From Methylococcales bacterium (GTDB taxonomy: Bacteria > Pseudomonadota > Gammaproteobacteria > Methylococcales > Methylomonadaceae): a stretch of DNA of 38,671 nt. Both the position numbers and the translations under genes were made by a program. The notes under the pieces were generated by a model. That model was not told the origin of the DNA, did not search any database, and saw only the letters and a program-made list of their open reading frames with translations. Shown here one piece after another: positions 22,292 to 32,157 of the stretch; within the stretch, counting starts at the first letter, position 1; each line of letters opens with the position of its first letter. The stretch lies in contig QVQF01000098.1 in assembly GCA_003584895.1 (NCBI GenBank), forward strand, positions 1 through 38,671, given 5' to 3'.

Positions 22292-23149
22292 TTAAGCCAT
22301 TTCTTTAGCTAAAGCGTAGATGTTCTCGGCATCCAGTACTAGGTTGTTATCGGTAAATAATTGAGCAATGCAAGCGCGATGTAAGGCCAGTTTTAAAGTG
22401 CCAAAACCGATAGCTCCCCAAATGATTTTACCATGACGAACTGTGCCTTTATCCATCATGTCAGTGCCACCTATACCTAGAGGTGGCGTGGCATTAGCAT
22501 CAGCGATCATTTCTAATATAGGGTTATTTTGCCATTGTTCAGTACTGAGCAACTCAACACCGGCAGCGCCAGTTGCTAAAACAATATGAGCATCCTTTAT
22601 GGCGAGTGCACGGGCATTATTATCAAAGGCTTCAATAGGCGTAATGGTGACACCAAAACGAGCTTTCATATTATTACAGGCAGTAACTGCTCTTTCCATA
22701 GAACGCGCCGTGAGTGATACGTTAGCACCCTCCTGAGCCAACATAGTTGCCGCACGTTGCCCTACAGGGCCAGTGCCGGCTAATACCACGGCATTTTTTC
22801 CAGCGAGTACGCCACTAGCGGCAAGTTTTGCAACAGCTGCTGCTGCTGTAGTATTGCTGCCATTACTGTCTAGCATCACAGAGACTTGAAAGTTGGAAAA
22901 AAAGCATGCTTGTACTGCCGCCAATAATTGTTGGCCGGCCATCATATCGCTACCACCTATAAAAATAGCGGTGTTCTTTTTGTCTTTGGGCGCGCGAGTA
23001 AAAATAGCACCTTCTACGAGTGCAGTGATATTTTCTGGCGACAATCCGCCATGACCAATAACATGATCGGCACCGCCATCATAGCCAACTACCGTATCGA
23101 AAACGGAAGGGTGGGTGTCTGTGTCGAATTGGAATAGCAATTTTTTCAT
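22292..23149 (-). CDS. mtdA: NADP-dependent methylene-H4MPT/methylene-H4F dehydrogenase MtdA
   Basis: 285 aa; KLLFQFDTDTHPSVFDTVVGYDGGADHVIGHGG, VLAGTGPVGQRAATMLAQEGANV; next to serine-cycle genes. Confidence 0.95.
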   Translation of the reverse strand: MKKLLFQFDTDTHPSVFDTVVGYDGGADHVIGHGGLSPENITALVEGAIFTRAPKDKKNTAIFIGGSDMMAGQQLLAAVQACFFSNFQVSVMLDSNGSNTTAAAAVAKLAASGVLAGKNAVVLAGTGPVGQRAATMLAQEGANVSLTARSMERAVTACNNMKARFGVTITPIEAFDNNARALAIKDAHIVLATGAAGVELLSTEQWQNNPILEMIADANATPPLGIGGTDMMDKGTVRHGKIIWGAIGFGTLKLALHRACIAQLFTDNNLVLDAENIYALAKEMA

Positions 23150-23458
23150 TAACCTACCTGTGACTATGCGTTAATGCAACGATTTTGGGTCGTATTATAC
23201 CCGATTAAATAAACTCTGCCGTGATTAAGCAGTCTGTATGAGCAATTCCGATAATGAGCGTAACCCGCTAATCATAATGAAATCTCATAAACAATTAGAC
23301 TGAGATTGATATAAATATCATCATAATGATCCTTTGTGTATCTATGCGGGGTGTTTTTAACTGAGCAGGAATGATACGATTGACCTAATTTATTAAAGTT
23401 ACCCGCTCATAGCATCAATATCAAGTTATGAACTAAGGGTTCGTGTTTTTTGTATAGG

Positions 23459-23506
23459 TACTCGATAAAGATGAATTCGAGTATTGGGGAGCTTACTAAT
23501 AAGCTC
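23459..23506 (+). promoter_or_regulatory. Two tandem stem-loops in the leader immediately upstream of mdh
   Basis: TACTCGA-11nt-TCGAGTA (23459-23483) and GAGCTTA-ctaa-TAAGCTC (23489-23506). Confidence 0.4.
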
Positions 23507-23536
23507 TATTGTCAGATAAGGATTAAAGGAAAATAA

Positions 23537-24511
23537 ATGAAAACACCCGTTCATATTGCGGTTTCCGGTGCGGCAGGGCAAATTAGTTATTCTTTGCTTT
23601 TTCGCTTGGCAGCGGGTTTATTGTTAGGGCCTGATCAACCTATTATTTTGCATTTGCTTGAAATTGCACCCGCAATGAATGCTTTGAAGGGTGTGGTCAT
23701 GGAGTTAAATGATTGTGCCAGTCCTTTGTTGCATAGAATCGAAATCACAGATGATCCTACTATTGCCTTTAAGAATGTCGATTATGTTTTTTTGGTCGGT
23801 GCAAGACCCAGAGTCGCCGGTATGGAGCGCAAAGATTTATTAGATATTAATGCTCAGATTTTTGCCGTGCAAGGAAAGGCTTTAAATGCAGTGGCTAACC
23901 GGAATGTTAAAGTATTGGTGACGGGTAATCCTGCTAATACTAATGCCTTAATTGCTTTAAAAAATGCTCCAGATTTAAGTGCGGAAAACTTTTCTTCTAT
24001 GAGTCGCTTGGATCATAACCGAGCCATTAGTCAATTAGCAGAAAAATGTGGGGTTTTGACCACTGATATAAAGAATATCTGTATCTGGGGTAATCATTCA
24101 GCCACGCAATATCCTGATTTACATCATGCCACAGTTAAAGGCCAAGATGCTCTGCCTTTGGTTGGTCAGCATTGGTTTGCCGATGAGTTTATTCCTACGG
24201 TGCAGCAGCGTGGCTCTGTAGTTATTAATGCCATAGGTCATTCTAGTGCAGCCTCTGCCGCTAACGCCGCGATCGATCAAATGAGAGATTGGGTCCTAGG
24301 TACCCCTGACGGTGATTGGGTGAGTATGGGCATTGTTTCTGATGGTAGTTATGGTGTAGCGAAAGATTTGTTTTATTCTTTTCCAGTGACTGTTAAAGAC
24401 GGTAAAGTCAAAATCGTTCAAGGATTAGCGCTCAATGACTTCAGTAAGCAAAAAATGCAGTTAACAGAAGCCGAGTTAAAAGAAGAAGCAGCTATTATGA
24501 ATTTGCTTTGA
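23537..24511 (+). CDS. mdh: Malate dehydrogenase
   Basis: 324 aa; [58 protein letters not shown]. Confidence 0.96.
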   Translation: MKTPVHIAVSGAAGQISYSLLFRLAAGLLLGPDQPIILHLLEIAPAMNALKGVVMELNDCASPLLHRIEITDDPTIAFKNVDYVFLVGARPRVAGMERKDLLDINAQIFAVQGKALNAVANRNVKVLVTGNPANTNALIALKNAPDLSAENFSSMSRLDHNRAISQLAEKCGVLTTDIKNICIWGNHSATQYPDLHHATVKGQDALPLVGQHWFADEFIPTVQQRGSVVINAIGHSSAASAANAAIDQMRDWVLGTPDGDWVSMGIVSDGSYGVAKDLFYSFPVTVKDGKVKIVQGLALNDFSKQKMQLTEAELKEEAAIMNLL

Positions 24512-24537
24512 TTGACTAGGATAGTCCATTAGATAAG

Positions 24538-24563
24538 GAGGTGGTATTTAAGGACACCACCTC
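24538..24563. terminator. Hairpin between convergent mdh and accA
   Basis: GAGGTGGT-10nt-ACCACCTC; no strong U-tract. Confidence 0.45.
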
Positions 24564-24577
24564 AAATGGTACTAAAT

Positions 24578-25546
24578 TTATTTACCAGCTTCTTCGGTAT
24601 AAACACCAAAGTTCATAATACGTTGATAGCGTCTAGCCAATAAGGTATCGGTATCTTGTTCTTGTAATTCAGCTAAATGACGAATTAAGGTTTCTTTTAA
24701 ATTTGCAGTGATGGTTGCAAAGTCTCTGTGTCCGCCACCTAAAGGTTCTCTGACGACTTCATCGACAAAGCCTTGTTCACGAATCCTGTCAGATGTAATG
24801 CCCATAGCTTCTGCGGCTAATTGAGATTTGTCGGCACTTTTCCATAAAATAGATGCGCAGCCTTCAGGTGAAATAACTGAATAAGTACTGTATTCCAGCA
24901 TAATTAAACGATCACCCACACCGATGGCTAATGCGCCACCTGAACCACCTTCTCCGATAATGGTGCAAATAATGGGGGTTTTTAGGGTGGTCATTTCAAA
25001 TAGATTTCTGGCAATGGCCTCACTTTGTCCGCGTTCTTCTGCATCTATACCCGGATAAGCTCCAGGTGTGTCAATTAAGCAAATAACAGGTATTTTAAAA
25101 CGTTCTGCCATTTTCATGATGCGTAAGGCTTTACGATAGCCTTCAGGTCTTGGCATACCAAAGTTGCGATAAATTTTTTCTTTGGTATCTCGGCCCTTTT
25201 GGTGGCCGATGATCATGACGGGTAGGCCATCGAGACGAGCTAAGCCACATACTATGGCAGGATCATCAGCATAAGCCCTGTCACCATGTAGTTCATGGAA
25301 ATCAGTGAACATGTGTTCAATATAATCCAAGGTATAAGGGCGACCTGGATGCCGAGATAGCTGAGATATTTGCCAGTCAGTCAGATTGCTAAAAATGGAT
25401 TCAGTCAATGCCTGGCTTCTATCTTCTAATTGCTTAAGTGCATCTGAAATATTGATATTATTATCAAACTCTACATTGCGGAGTTCGGTAATTTTCGCTT
25501 CTAATTCAGCGATAGGTTGTTCGAAATCAAGAAATTTTAAGTCCAT
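24578..25546 (-). CDS. accA: Acetyl-CoA carboxylase carboxyltransferase subunit alpha
   Basis: 322 aa; [46 protein letters not shown]. Confidence 0.97.
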   Translation of the reverse strand: MDLKFLDFEQPIAELEAKITELRNVEFDNNINISDALKQLEDRSQALTESIFSNLTDWQISQLSRHPGRPYTLDYIEHMFTDFHELHGDRAYADDPAIVCGLARLDGLPVMIIGHQKGRDTKEKIYRNFGMPRPEGYRKALRIMKMAERFKIPVICLIDTPGAYPGIDAEERGQSEAIARNLFEMTTLKTPIICTIIGEGGSGGALAIGVGDRLIMLEYSTYSVISPEGCASILWKSADKSQLAAEAMGITSDRIREQGFVDEVVREPLGGGHRDFATITANLKETLIRHLAELQEQDTDTLLARRYQRIMNFGVYTEEAGK

Positions 25547-25721
25547 AGAGAAGTAATCTAAGCGATAAGAATAATAATTAGGGGTAATTTTATAGAAAAA
25601 TGGTAATAAATTCTAAATAAATTCCGAATTTAATAATCGTCGACTATTCTGGAGCAATTTATAGTACACTTTTACCATTATCTAACCCCATAAAATCTTA
25701 ATATAAAGAGCGCTACTGCTG

Positions 25722-26126
25722 ATGTTTACAATTACCAAAGAAGTTTATTTTTGTTACGGGCATCGATTAATGAATCATCCCGGTAAATGCCGTAATTTAC
25801 ATGGTCATAGTGTTAAGGCTGCAATATCTATACAGCAAGAACAGCTTAATGATCAAGGTATGGTTTGTGACTTTTCTGATATTAGAGACTGTGTAGAGGC
25901 TTATATCGATGATCAATTAGATCATAATTTTTTACTTTATAAAGATGATCCTATTATTCCAATGTTGACAGCCAATAACGAGCGCTTTTTGGCGCTTGAT
26001 GAGCATCCTACCGCTGAAGTTTTAAGTAAAATGATTTATAAGCATTTAAAACAAGCTGGGTTTAATGTCGCAGAAGTAACCTTATGGGAAACTGCTAGTG
26101 CACATGCTTGTTATCGAGAAAATTAA
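25722..26126 (+). CDS. 6-pyruvoyl-tetrahydropterin synthase / QueD family protein
   Basis: CRNLHGHSV, VCDFSDIRD, LDHNFLL, ENPTAEVLS-like ...EHPTAEVLSKMI motifs. Confidence 0.88.
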   Translation: MFTITKEVYFCYGHRLMNHPGKCRNLHGHSVKAAISIQQEQLNDQGMVCDFSDIRDCVEAYIDDQLDHNFLLYKDDPIIPMLTANNERFLALDEHPTAEVLSKMIYKHLKQAGFNVAEVTLWETASAHACYREN

Positions 26127-26134
26127 TAATAACT

Positions 26135-26587
26135 ATGAGTTATATTAATCCGGTCAATAAATCCTTTTGTCTGGAACAAATGTGTGCTTCAAATTACCAA
26201 AAACTGTTTAAGTTAATTCCAGAATTATTGGCATTGAAGAAGGCTGCGGTAGGCGTTGCTTTGAATAACACTCCCTTACACATTACTGTTATTGAAAACA
26301 CACCTTATACGATGATGATAGAGCTTAATCATTGCTTTAATCACAATAAAAATGAGTGTTTTGAACCCTCTGTGAAAATACGACTTTATTTGGATGCACA
26401 GTTGGCGGAAGTAATGAGTGATCAATCACGCTCTCCTATTGCTTTAGCCTTTAAAGACAAAAGCTTAAGCTTAGATATTATGAATTACAAATGGCGTTTA
26501 AATTATTTTTTACAGAAGTGGCTGGATCATTGTTTAAAGAAAGGCTATCAGTTTAGCGTTAGTACAGATTATGCTGCATTAATTTGA
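26135..26587 (+). CDS. DUF1249 (YqiB-like) family protein
   Basis: MCASNYQKLFKLIPELLALK...YTMMIELNH...VKIRLYLDAQLAEVMSDQSR; start placed at MSYINPVNK, ORF track start 26108 overlaps the queD-like gene. Confidence 0.75.
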   Translation: MSYINPVNKSFCLEQMCASNYQKLFKLIPELLALKKAAVGVALNNTPLHITVIENTPYTMMIELNHCFNHNKNECFEPSVKIRLYLDAQLAEVMSDQSRSPIALAFKDKSLSLDIMNYKWRLNYFLQKWLDHCLKKGYQFSVSTDYAALI

Positions 26588-26623
26588 AGTTAATAAAAGA
26601 TTAATGTCGTTTTCTTTAGTTCT

Positions 26624-27427
26624 ATGAACTCAAATTTTGTTTTAAGTATTCATACGATGCCTGCCGAAATAATTTATTTAAACCTCTCGAATGTTAACTA
26701 TTTAAAACATCAAAAATATGCGTATCTTATAAAGATCCTGCTGTTTTTCATTGTCATTGCTCTGCATCTCGGTTTAGCTATAATTTTATTGAGTACCGCT
26801 AAAATTGAACCTAGTAAACAACCGGTGTTTATGGAGGTACAGATGTTATCTATACCTGCAGCAGCGACTCAATCGATGGCAAAAACTGTATTACCTATAA
26901 AAAAAGAGGCAGTAACTCCTCCATTTATCATCAAAAAACCACCGCCTGCTTTGATCAAAAAGCCAGCTATAATTATTCCCGCCGAATCAAAGCTGAGTTC
27001 TCAGGCAGCTACTGAATCGGTACCTGTAGAGAAATCTGAGCCGCTATCAATATCAGATTCTCAAGAAGTGAAGACAGGATCTCCCAGCATAGAACCTATC
27101 GCTAAAAATACAGGACCTAGCAGTCAAGAGCATGATGCTGACAAAAAAACTGTCATTTCAGGTATCATGCCTTTAGTTAAAGTTAACCCTATCTATCCTA
27201 ATCGTGCAGTCAGTCATGGTATTGAAGGTTGGGTAAGGCTCGAATTTACCATTGAAATAGATGGTTCGGTGGCAGATGTTGTCGTGGTGAAATCAATGCC
27301 AGAGGCTGTTTTTGACGATGCTGCAGTAGCGGCTATTGAACAATGGCAATTTAAACCAAAAATGGTCAATGGTATTGCTGTAACGCAACGTGCTGGGCAA
27401 CAATTACAATTCAAGTTAGATCGCTAA
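26624..27427 (+). CDS. tonB: Energy transducer TonB
   Basis: Single TM segment, Pro/Lys-rich spacer, C-terminal GIEGWVRLEFTIEIDGSV...AAIEQWQFKPKMVNG. Confidence 0.9.
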   Translation: MNSNFVLSIHTMPAEIIYLNLSNVNYLKHQKYAYLIKILLFFIVIALHLGLAIILLSTAKIEPSKQPVFMEVQMLSIPAAATQSMAKTVLPIKKEAVTPPFIIKKPPPALIKKPAIIIPAESKLSSQAATESVPVEKSEPLSISDSQEVKTGSPSIEPIAKNTGPSSQEHDADKKTVISGIMPLVKVNPIYPNRAVSHGIEGWVRLEFTIEIDGSVADVVVVKSMPEAVFDDAAVAAIEQWQFKPKMVNGIAVTQRAGQQLQFKLDR

Positions 27428-27456
27428 TTTTTCATACTACACAAAGGATACATTTA

Positions 27457-28119
27457 ATGAGCTCTGCTATCAGCCCTAATTTTATTATTGATCTAACCCT
27501 CTATGTCTTACTGGCGTTTTCTGTGGCGACATGGACATTGATTTTTTATAAGATTTGGCAGTTTTATAATAATCATAGGTGTAATGAACGTTTTGAATCT
27601 GCATTTTGGCAACTAAGTAATTTAAAACAAATTAATCGTTTAGCGCTAGATGAAACTGAAGGTTCACAAGCACGCTTGGCTCATGAAGGCATTGCTTGGT
27701 TAAATGAACATCAACAATCAGCAGGTATCATTATTAAACATTGTGGTAATGCTACAGAATTATTAGAACAAACCTTAAAAGTAAAGCTACAGCAAGAGCA
27801 ACAATCTATGGAAAGTGGTGTAACAATATTAGCCAGTATTGGCAGTACCGCGCCATTTGTCGGTTTATTCGGCACTGTTTTAGGTATTATGAATGCCATG
27901 CATAATATTGCTACTAGTGGGTCTACCAGTTTAGATGTAGTTGCCGGCCCTATTGGTGACGCATTAGTCGCCACAGCTATTGGTATTGCTGTAGCTGTTC
28001 CTGCTGTTTTGGCCTATAACTTTTTGTTACGACGCATAAAAACACAGCGTATGCAGTTAGAGAATTTTGTTATTAGTTTTTTAATTATGGCAGAGCCTAT
28101 ATTAAATCAAAAAGATTAA
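27457..28119 (+). CDS. exbB: MotA/TolQ/ExbB proton channel family protein (ExbB-like)
   Basis: ILASIGSTAPFVGLFGTVLGIMNAMHNIA...VAGPIGDALVATAIGIAVAVPAVLAYN. Confidence 0.9.
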   Translation: MSSAISPNFIIDLTLYVLLAFSVATWTLIFYKIWQFYNNHRCNERFESAFWQLSNLKQINRLALDETEGSQARLAHEGIAWLNEHQQSAGIIIKHCGNATELLEQTLKVKLQQEQQSMESGVTILASIGSTAPFVGLFGTVLGIMNAMHNIATSGSTSLDVVAGPIGDALVATAIGIAVAVPAVLAYNFLLRRIKTQRMQLENFVISFLIMAEPILNQKD

Positions 28120-28191
28120 ATGCTACTGAAACAGATGCGACTATGGCGTTAATAGTTCGTGATTGCACTCATTTAACTATAGACAATCAAT

Positions 28192-29574
28192 ATGCTGAGA
28201 AACTTATCAACTAAAACACAGACCTCTGTTAGGCAAAACCTTCGATGGTTATATATTCTCAGAAATTTGATGATGATCAGTGAAGTCTTGCTGATTATTT
28301 TAGCGGTCTATGGCTTAGGTATAAAGCTTCCTGAACAGCAACTATGGTTAGTAGTTATGTCAACAGGTGCCATCAATATTTATACCTCTATGCGCTTGGA
28401 TACAGAGGATCCTGTTACTGAGTTAGAAATATTTTCGCAGATATCAATCGATGTGTTTATTATCGCGGCACTATTATATCTGACGGGTGGCGCATCAAAT
28501 CCTATTACTTGGGTATTCTTGTTACCGCTTATTATTACCTCGATTATGCTGCCACAAACTTATGCATGGTATATGGTTATTTTAACGACAACTATGTATA
28601 CGATGTTAATTGCATTTAATGTCCCTCTGCCATCTATAGAGCCTCATATGCCAGACCCACAAGGTCTGCGCACGGATTTGCAGCATTATATTATGTTGCA
28701 ACATGCACATACTATGAATGACAAAAGCTATTTTAGTTTACACATGTTTGGTATGTGGTTCGGCTTTGTATTTAGTGCAGGTTTGGTGGCTTATTTTGTA
28801 GCTGAGTTGGCTAGAACACTTAGATTTCAGGAACGAAATCTTGCAGAAGCTAGAGAAAGTGCACTGCGTGATGAAAAAGTGGTTGCCTTAGGTACGTTAG
28901 CAGCTAGTGCTGCCCATGATATGGGCACGCCGTTAGGTACGATGGCGATACTAACCCATGAATTGGAGCAAGACTATCCTAGTCATCGCAATCCAGATTT
29001 ATATGAAAAAATGATCATTATGCAGCAACAGATTAGCCGTTGTAAGCAGGCTTTATCAGTTATGTCGGCTTCGGCAGGAGAGATGCGTGCAGAATCGGGT
29101 GGGGTCTTACTGATTACTGATTATATAGATGATGTTATTAACCAGTGGCGAACTCACGAGCCTAGTGCAAAATTAAACTACTTGATAGATTCAACTGTAG
29201 ATGTAGACGCTAAAATTATTGCAGAACGTACATTAACCCATGCTTTAATCAATATTTTGAATAATGCCGCTGAAGCTTCACCTCGTGAATTAGGTATAGA
29301 TTTTCATGCAAGTTGGGATTTATATCATTTGACGATTAAAATTCGTGATTTTGGTACAGGTTTTCCATCTGAGTTGGTAGATGTCATCGGTAAGCAGCCC
29401 GTAGTTAGTAAAAAACGAGGCTTAGGTGTTGGTTTGTTTTTGACTTATTCCACTATTAGCCGCTTAGGCGGTAAAGCCAAGCTTTATAATATGGAGTCTG
29501 GTGGTGCCTGTGTAGAAATTAGTTTACCCCTTTTAAACCTTGAGGCAGAAAATGACGATTTTGGAAACGGATAA
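28192..29574 (+). CDS. regB: Redox sensor histidine kinase, RegB/PrrB/ActS family
   Basis: Six-TM-like N-terminus with LTGGASNPI, H-box AASAAHDMGTPLGTMAIL, ISRCKQALSVMS, HATPase GLGVGLFLTYSTISRLGG. Confidence 0.88.
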   Translation: MLRNLSTKTQTSVRQNLRWLYILRNLMMISEVLLIILAVYGLGIKLPEQQLWLVVMSTGAINIYTSMRLDTEDPVTELEIFSQISIDVFIIAALLYLTGGASNPITWVFLLPLIITSIMLPQTYAWYMVILTTTMYTMLIAFNVPLPSIEPHMPDPQGLRTDLQHYIMLQHAHTMNDKSYFSLHMFGMWFGFVFSAGLVAYFVAELARTLRFQERNLAEARESALRDEKVVALGTLAASAAHDMGTPLGTMAILTHELEQDYPSHRNPDLYEKMIIMQQQISRCKQALSVMSASAGEMRAESGGVLLITDYIDDVINQWRTHEPSAKLNYLIDSTVDVDAKIIAERTLTHALINILNNAAEASPRELGIDFHASWDLYHLTIKIRDFGTGFPSELVDVIGKQPVVSKKRGLGVGLFLTYSTISRLGGKAKLYNMESGGACVEISLPLLNLEAENDDFGNG

Positions 29575-30100
29575 GCCACAATTATTACTAGTCGATGATG
29601 ACGAAACTTTTTGTAGTGTATTGAAATCAGCCTTAGAAAAACGACACTATGAAGTTTTAGTTGCCACTAATGTTACCGATGGCATGATACTGGCTGAGCG
29701 TGAACTTCCAGAATATGCCGTGATTGACTTGCGTATTGGTTTTGAGTCAGGACTAGAGTTAGTCAAGAAATTAATTTCTTTAGATGATAATACCCAAATT
29801 GTTATGTTGACAGGCTTCGCTAGCATTGCCACGGCTGTAGAAGCCATAAAGTTAGGCGCAATCCATTATTTAACTAAGCCTGCTAATGCCGATGAAATAG
29901 TAAATGCTCTGAATAAAAATGAAGGTGATACATCGGTGTTGATTAGTGAGAATCCATTATCGATAAAGCGCTTGGAATGGGAGCATTTGCAGAAAGTACT
30001 CATGCAGCATGACGGCAATATATCAGCGGCTGCTAGAGCTTTGAATATGCATCGTCGTACTTTGCAAAGAAAATTAGATAAAAAGCCGGTAAGAGAGTAA
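29552..30100 (+). CDS. regA: Response regulator, RegA/PrrA/ActR family
   Basis: LLLVDDDETF, YAVIDLRIGFESGLELV, MLTGFASIATAVEAIKLGA, Fis-type HTH GNISAAARALNMHRRTLQRKL; ATG at 29552 overlaps the regB end. Confidence 0.92.
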   Translation: MTILETDKPQLLLVDDDETFCSVLKSALEKRHYEVLVATNVTDGMILAERELPEYAVIDLRIGFESGLELVKKLISLDDNTQIVMLTGFASIATAVEAIKLGAIHYLTKPANADEIVNALNKNEGDTSVLISENPLSIKRLEWEHLQKVLMQHDGNISAAARALNMHRRTLQRKLDKKPVRE

Positions 30101-30204
30101 TCCTAGAGTAACTAACGTTACGCAGTAGCATAGTTTTACTCTCGTTTGCCCCGACAAAACCTAGGAGTGCATGAGCCAGCTGTAATCGAGCCGCCTTTTC
30201 TTTG

Positions 30205-30238
30205 GATACTTTCTTTTGGCGGAGCAAAAGAAAGTATC
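30205..30238. repeat. Perfect 14-bp inverted repeat GATACTTTCTTTTG-gcggag-CAAAAGAAAGTATC
   Basis: Intergenic, between regA and the convergent FAD oxidoreductase gene; flanked by CTTTTCTTTG and CGCCTTCGGG, resembling dispersed proteobacterial repeats. Confidence 0.75.
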
Positions 30239-30350
30239 TCGCCTTCGGGTGCGAATACCCGATTAACACATCGTCGTGATAGCAACCTCATTATTTGTTT
30301 TTTTAAACAGCTGAATGGCTGCGTAATATTAGTAGAGTAAGTCTAAGAAC

Positions 30351-31964
30351 TTATGTGAGATTGATTGCATTCATCATATCCAATGCTAAGGCTTCGGCGA
30401 CTTTAATACCATCGACAGCCGCTGAAAGTATGCCGCCCGCATAACCTGCACCTTCTCCTGCTGGATATAAACCTAAGGTATTAATACTTTGAAAGGTCTC
30501 ATTGCGTTTGATACGTATCGGTGAAGAGGTTCGTGTTTCTACGCCAGTTAAGACAGCGTCAGCCATAGCAAAACCTTTTATTTTTTTATCGAAGGCAGGT
30601 AACGCTTCGCGTATGGCTGCAATAGCGTAATCAGGTAAGGCAGTACTAAGATCACCTAGATGAACGCCTGGCGTGTAGGAGGGTGATACTGAACCGAAAT
30701 TTGTAGAGGGCTGGTTGACAATGAAGTCACCGACTAATTGCCCCGGTGCTTTATAACTACTGCCACCTAAAGTAAAAGCATGAGCTTCTAGTTTCCTTTG
30801 TAAAGCTATGCCGGCTAATGGGTGGCCAGGGAAGTCGTCAGGGGTAATGCCGACTACAATACCGCTATTAGCATTACGTTCATTACGTGAATATTGGCTC
30901 ATACCGTTAGTGACCACATGACCTGCCTCAGATGTTGCTGCTACTACGGTACCGCCTGGGCACATGCAAAAACTGTAAACGGATCGGCCGTTACTACAAT
31001 GATGTACCAGTTTGTAATCAGCCGCGCCTAGTAAAGGATGGCCCGCATGACTACCAAAACGACAGTTATCGATGAGCGATTGAGGATGTTCAATACGAAA
31101 GCCAATCGAAAAAGCTTTAGCTTCTATATACACACCACGATCATAAAGCATTTTGAAGGTATCTCTAGCGCTATGACCTACTGCTAACACTACATGGGTA
31201 CTAGCAATAGCTTCGCCATTAGCCAGCGTAACTCCTTGTACTTGACCATCGACAATATCAATAGCATCGACGCGATTCTGAAAACGAATCTCGCCTCCTA
31301 GGGCTTCGATAGTGGCGCGCATTTGTTCCACCATTGTCACTAGCTTAAATGTGCCAATATGTGGCTTGCTGACGCGTAAAATTTCCGCAGGCGCACCAGC
31401 TTTAACAAATTCAGTTAAAACCTTGCGACCATAGTGGTGAGGATCTTTAATTTGAGTATAAAGTTTGCCATCGGAAAATGTACCCGCTCCACCTTCACCA
31501 AACTGCACATTGGACTCGGGGTTAAATACACCTTTACGCCAAAGCCCAAATGTATCTTTAGTTCGCTCTCGAACTTCTTTGCCTCGTTCTAAAATAATAG
31601 GTTTAAAGCCCATTTGTGCCAATATTAAGCCAGCAAAAAGTCCGCAAGGCCCTGTTCCAATGACAATAGGCCGATTATTAAGGTTATTAGGGGCTTGAGT
31701 AACAAACTGGTAAGTATTGTCGGGTGTGACTGAAATGTGGATATTATCTTGAAGTCGTGCGAGTAAATCTGCTTCATTATTGACTTCAACATCCAAGGTA
31801 TACACTAGACTGATGGCTGATCGTTTACGTGCATCATGGCCTTGACGAAAAATTGTAATCGCGATGAGGTCTTCTGCGTTAATTCCCAGTTTATGCAATA
31901 CGGCAGTTTTGATTGCAGTTTCTGAATGATCTAAGGGAAGTTTAAGTTCGGTAATTCTCAGCAT
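30351..31964 (-). CDS. NAD(P)/FAD-dependent oxidoreductase, COG2509-like
   Basis: 537 aa; VIGTGPCGLFAGLILAQMGFKPIILERG, NVQFGEGGAGTFSDGKLYT, YPAGEGAGYAGGILSAAVDGIKVAEAL. Confidence 0.88.
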   Translation of the reverse strand: MLRITELKLPLDHSETAIKTAVLHKLGINAEDLIAITIFRQGHDARKRSAISLVYTLDVEVNNEADLLARLQDNIHISVTPDNTYQFVTQAPNNLNNRPIVIGTGPCGLFAGLILAQMGFKPIILERGKEVRERTKDTFGLWRKGVFNPESNVQFGEGGAGTFSDGKLYTQIKDPHHYGRKVLTEFVKAGAPAEILRVSKPHIGTFKLVTMVEQMRATIEALGGEIRFQNRVDAIDIVDGQVQGVTLANGEAIASTHVVLAVGHSARDTFKMLYDRGVYIEAKAFSIGFRIEHPQSLIDNCRFGSHAGHPLLGAADYKLVHHCSNGRSVYSFCMCPGGTVVAATSEAGHVVTNGMSQYSRNERNANSGIVVGITPDDFPGHPLAGIALQRKLEAHAFTLGGSSYKAPGQLVGDFIVNQPSTNFGSVSPSYTPGVHLGDLSTALPDYAIAAIREALPAFDKKIKGFAMADAVLTGVETRTSSPIRIKRNETFQSINTLGLYPAGEGAGYAGGILSAAVDGIKVAEALALDMMNAINLT

Positions 31965-32103
31965 GTAAGGTGATTGTGTCGCGTTATTTCAGATTATCTG
32001 GAGGCTCTTGTTAATCGCCACAAGATTTAATATAAGCGAGAAAGACAAGAAATATAGGGTTGTATAAGAGAGCTGTAGCAAGCAATAAGATTAGGGCAAT
32101 AAT

Positions 32104-32131
32104 AAAACCACGACAATTATGTCGTGGTTTT
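32104..32131 (-). terminator. Rho-independent-like terminator downstream of the DUF1097 gene
   Basis: AAAACCACGACA-atta-TGTCGTGGTTTT, 12-bp stem; on the minus strand followed by TTTTATTATT. Confidence 0.8.
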
Positions 32132-32157
32132 ATGTTCAAACATATAAAGCGGTGGAC

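Noticed and set aside
30033-30340. Overlapping 64-78 aa ORFs around the inverted repeat (30033..30269 -, 30146..30340 +)
   Set aside because: Open frames caused by the dispersed repeat and the regA end; no domain.
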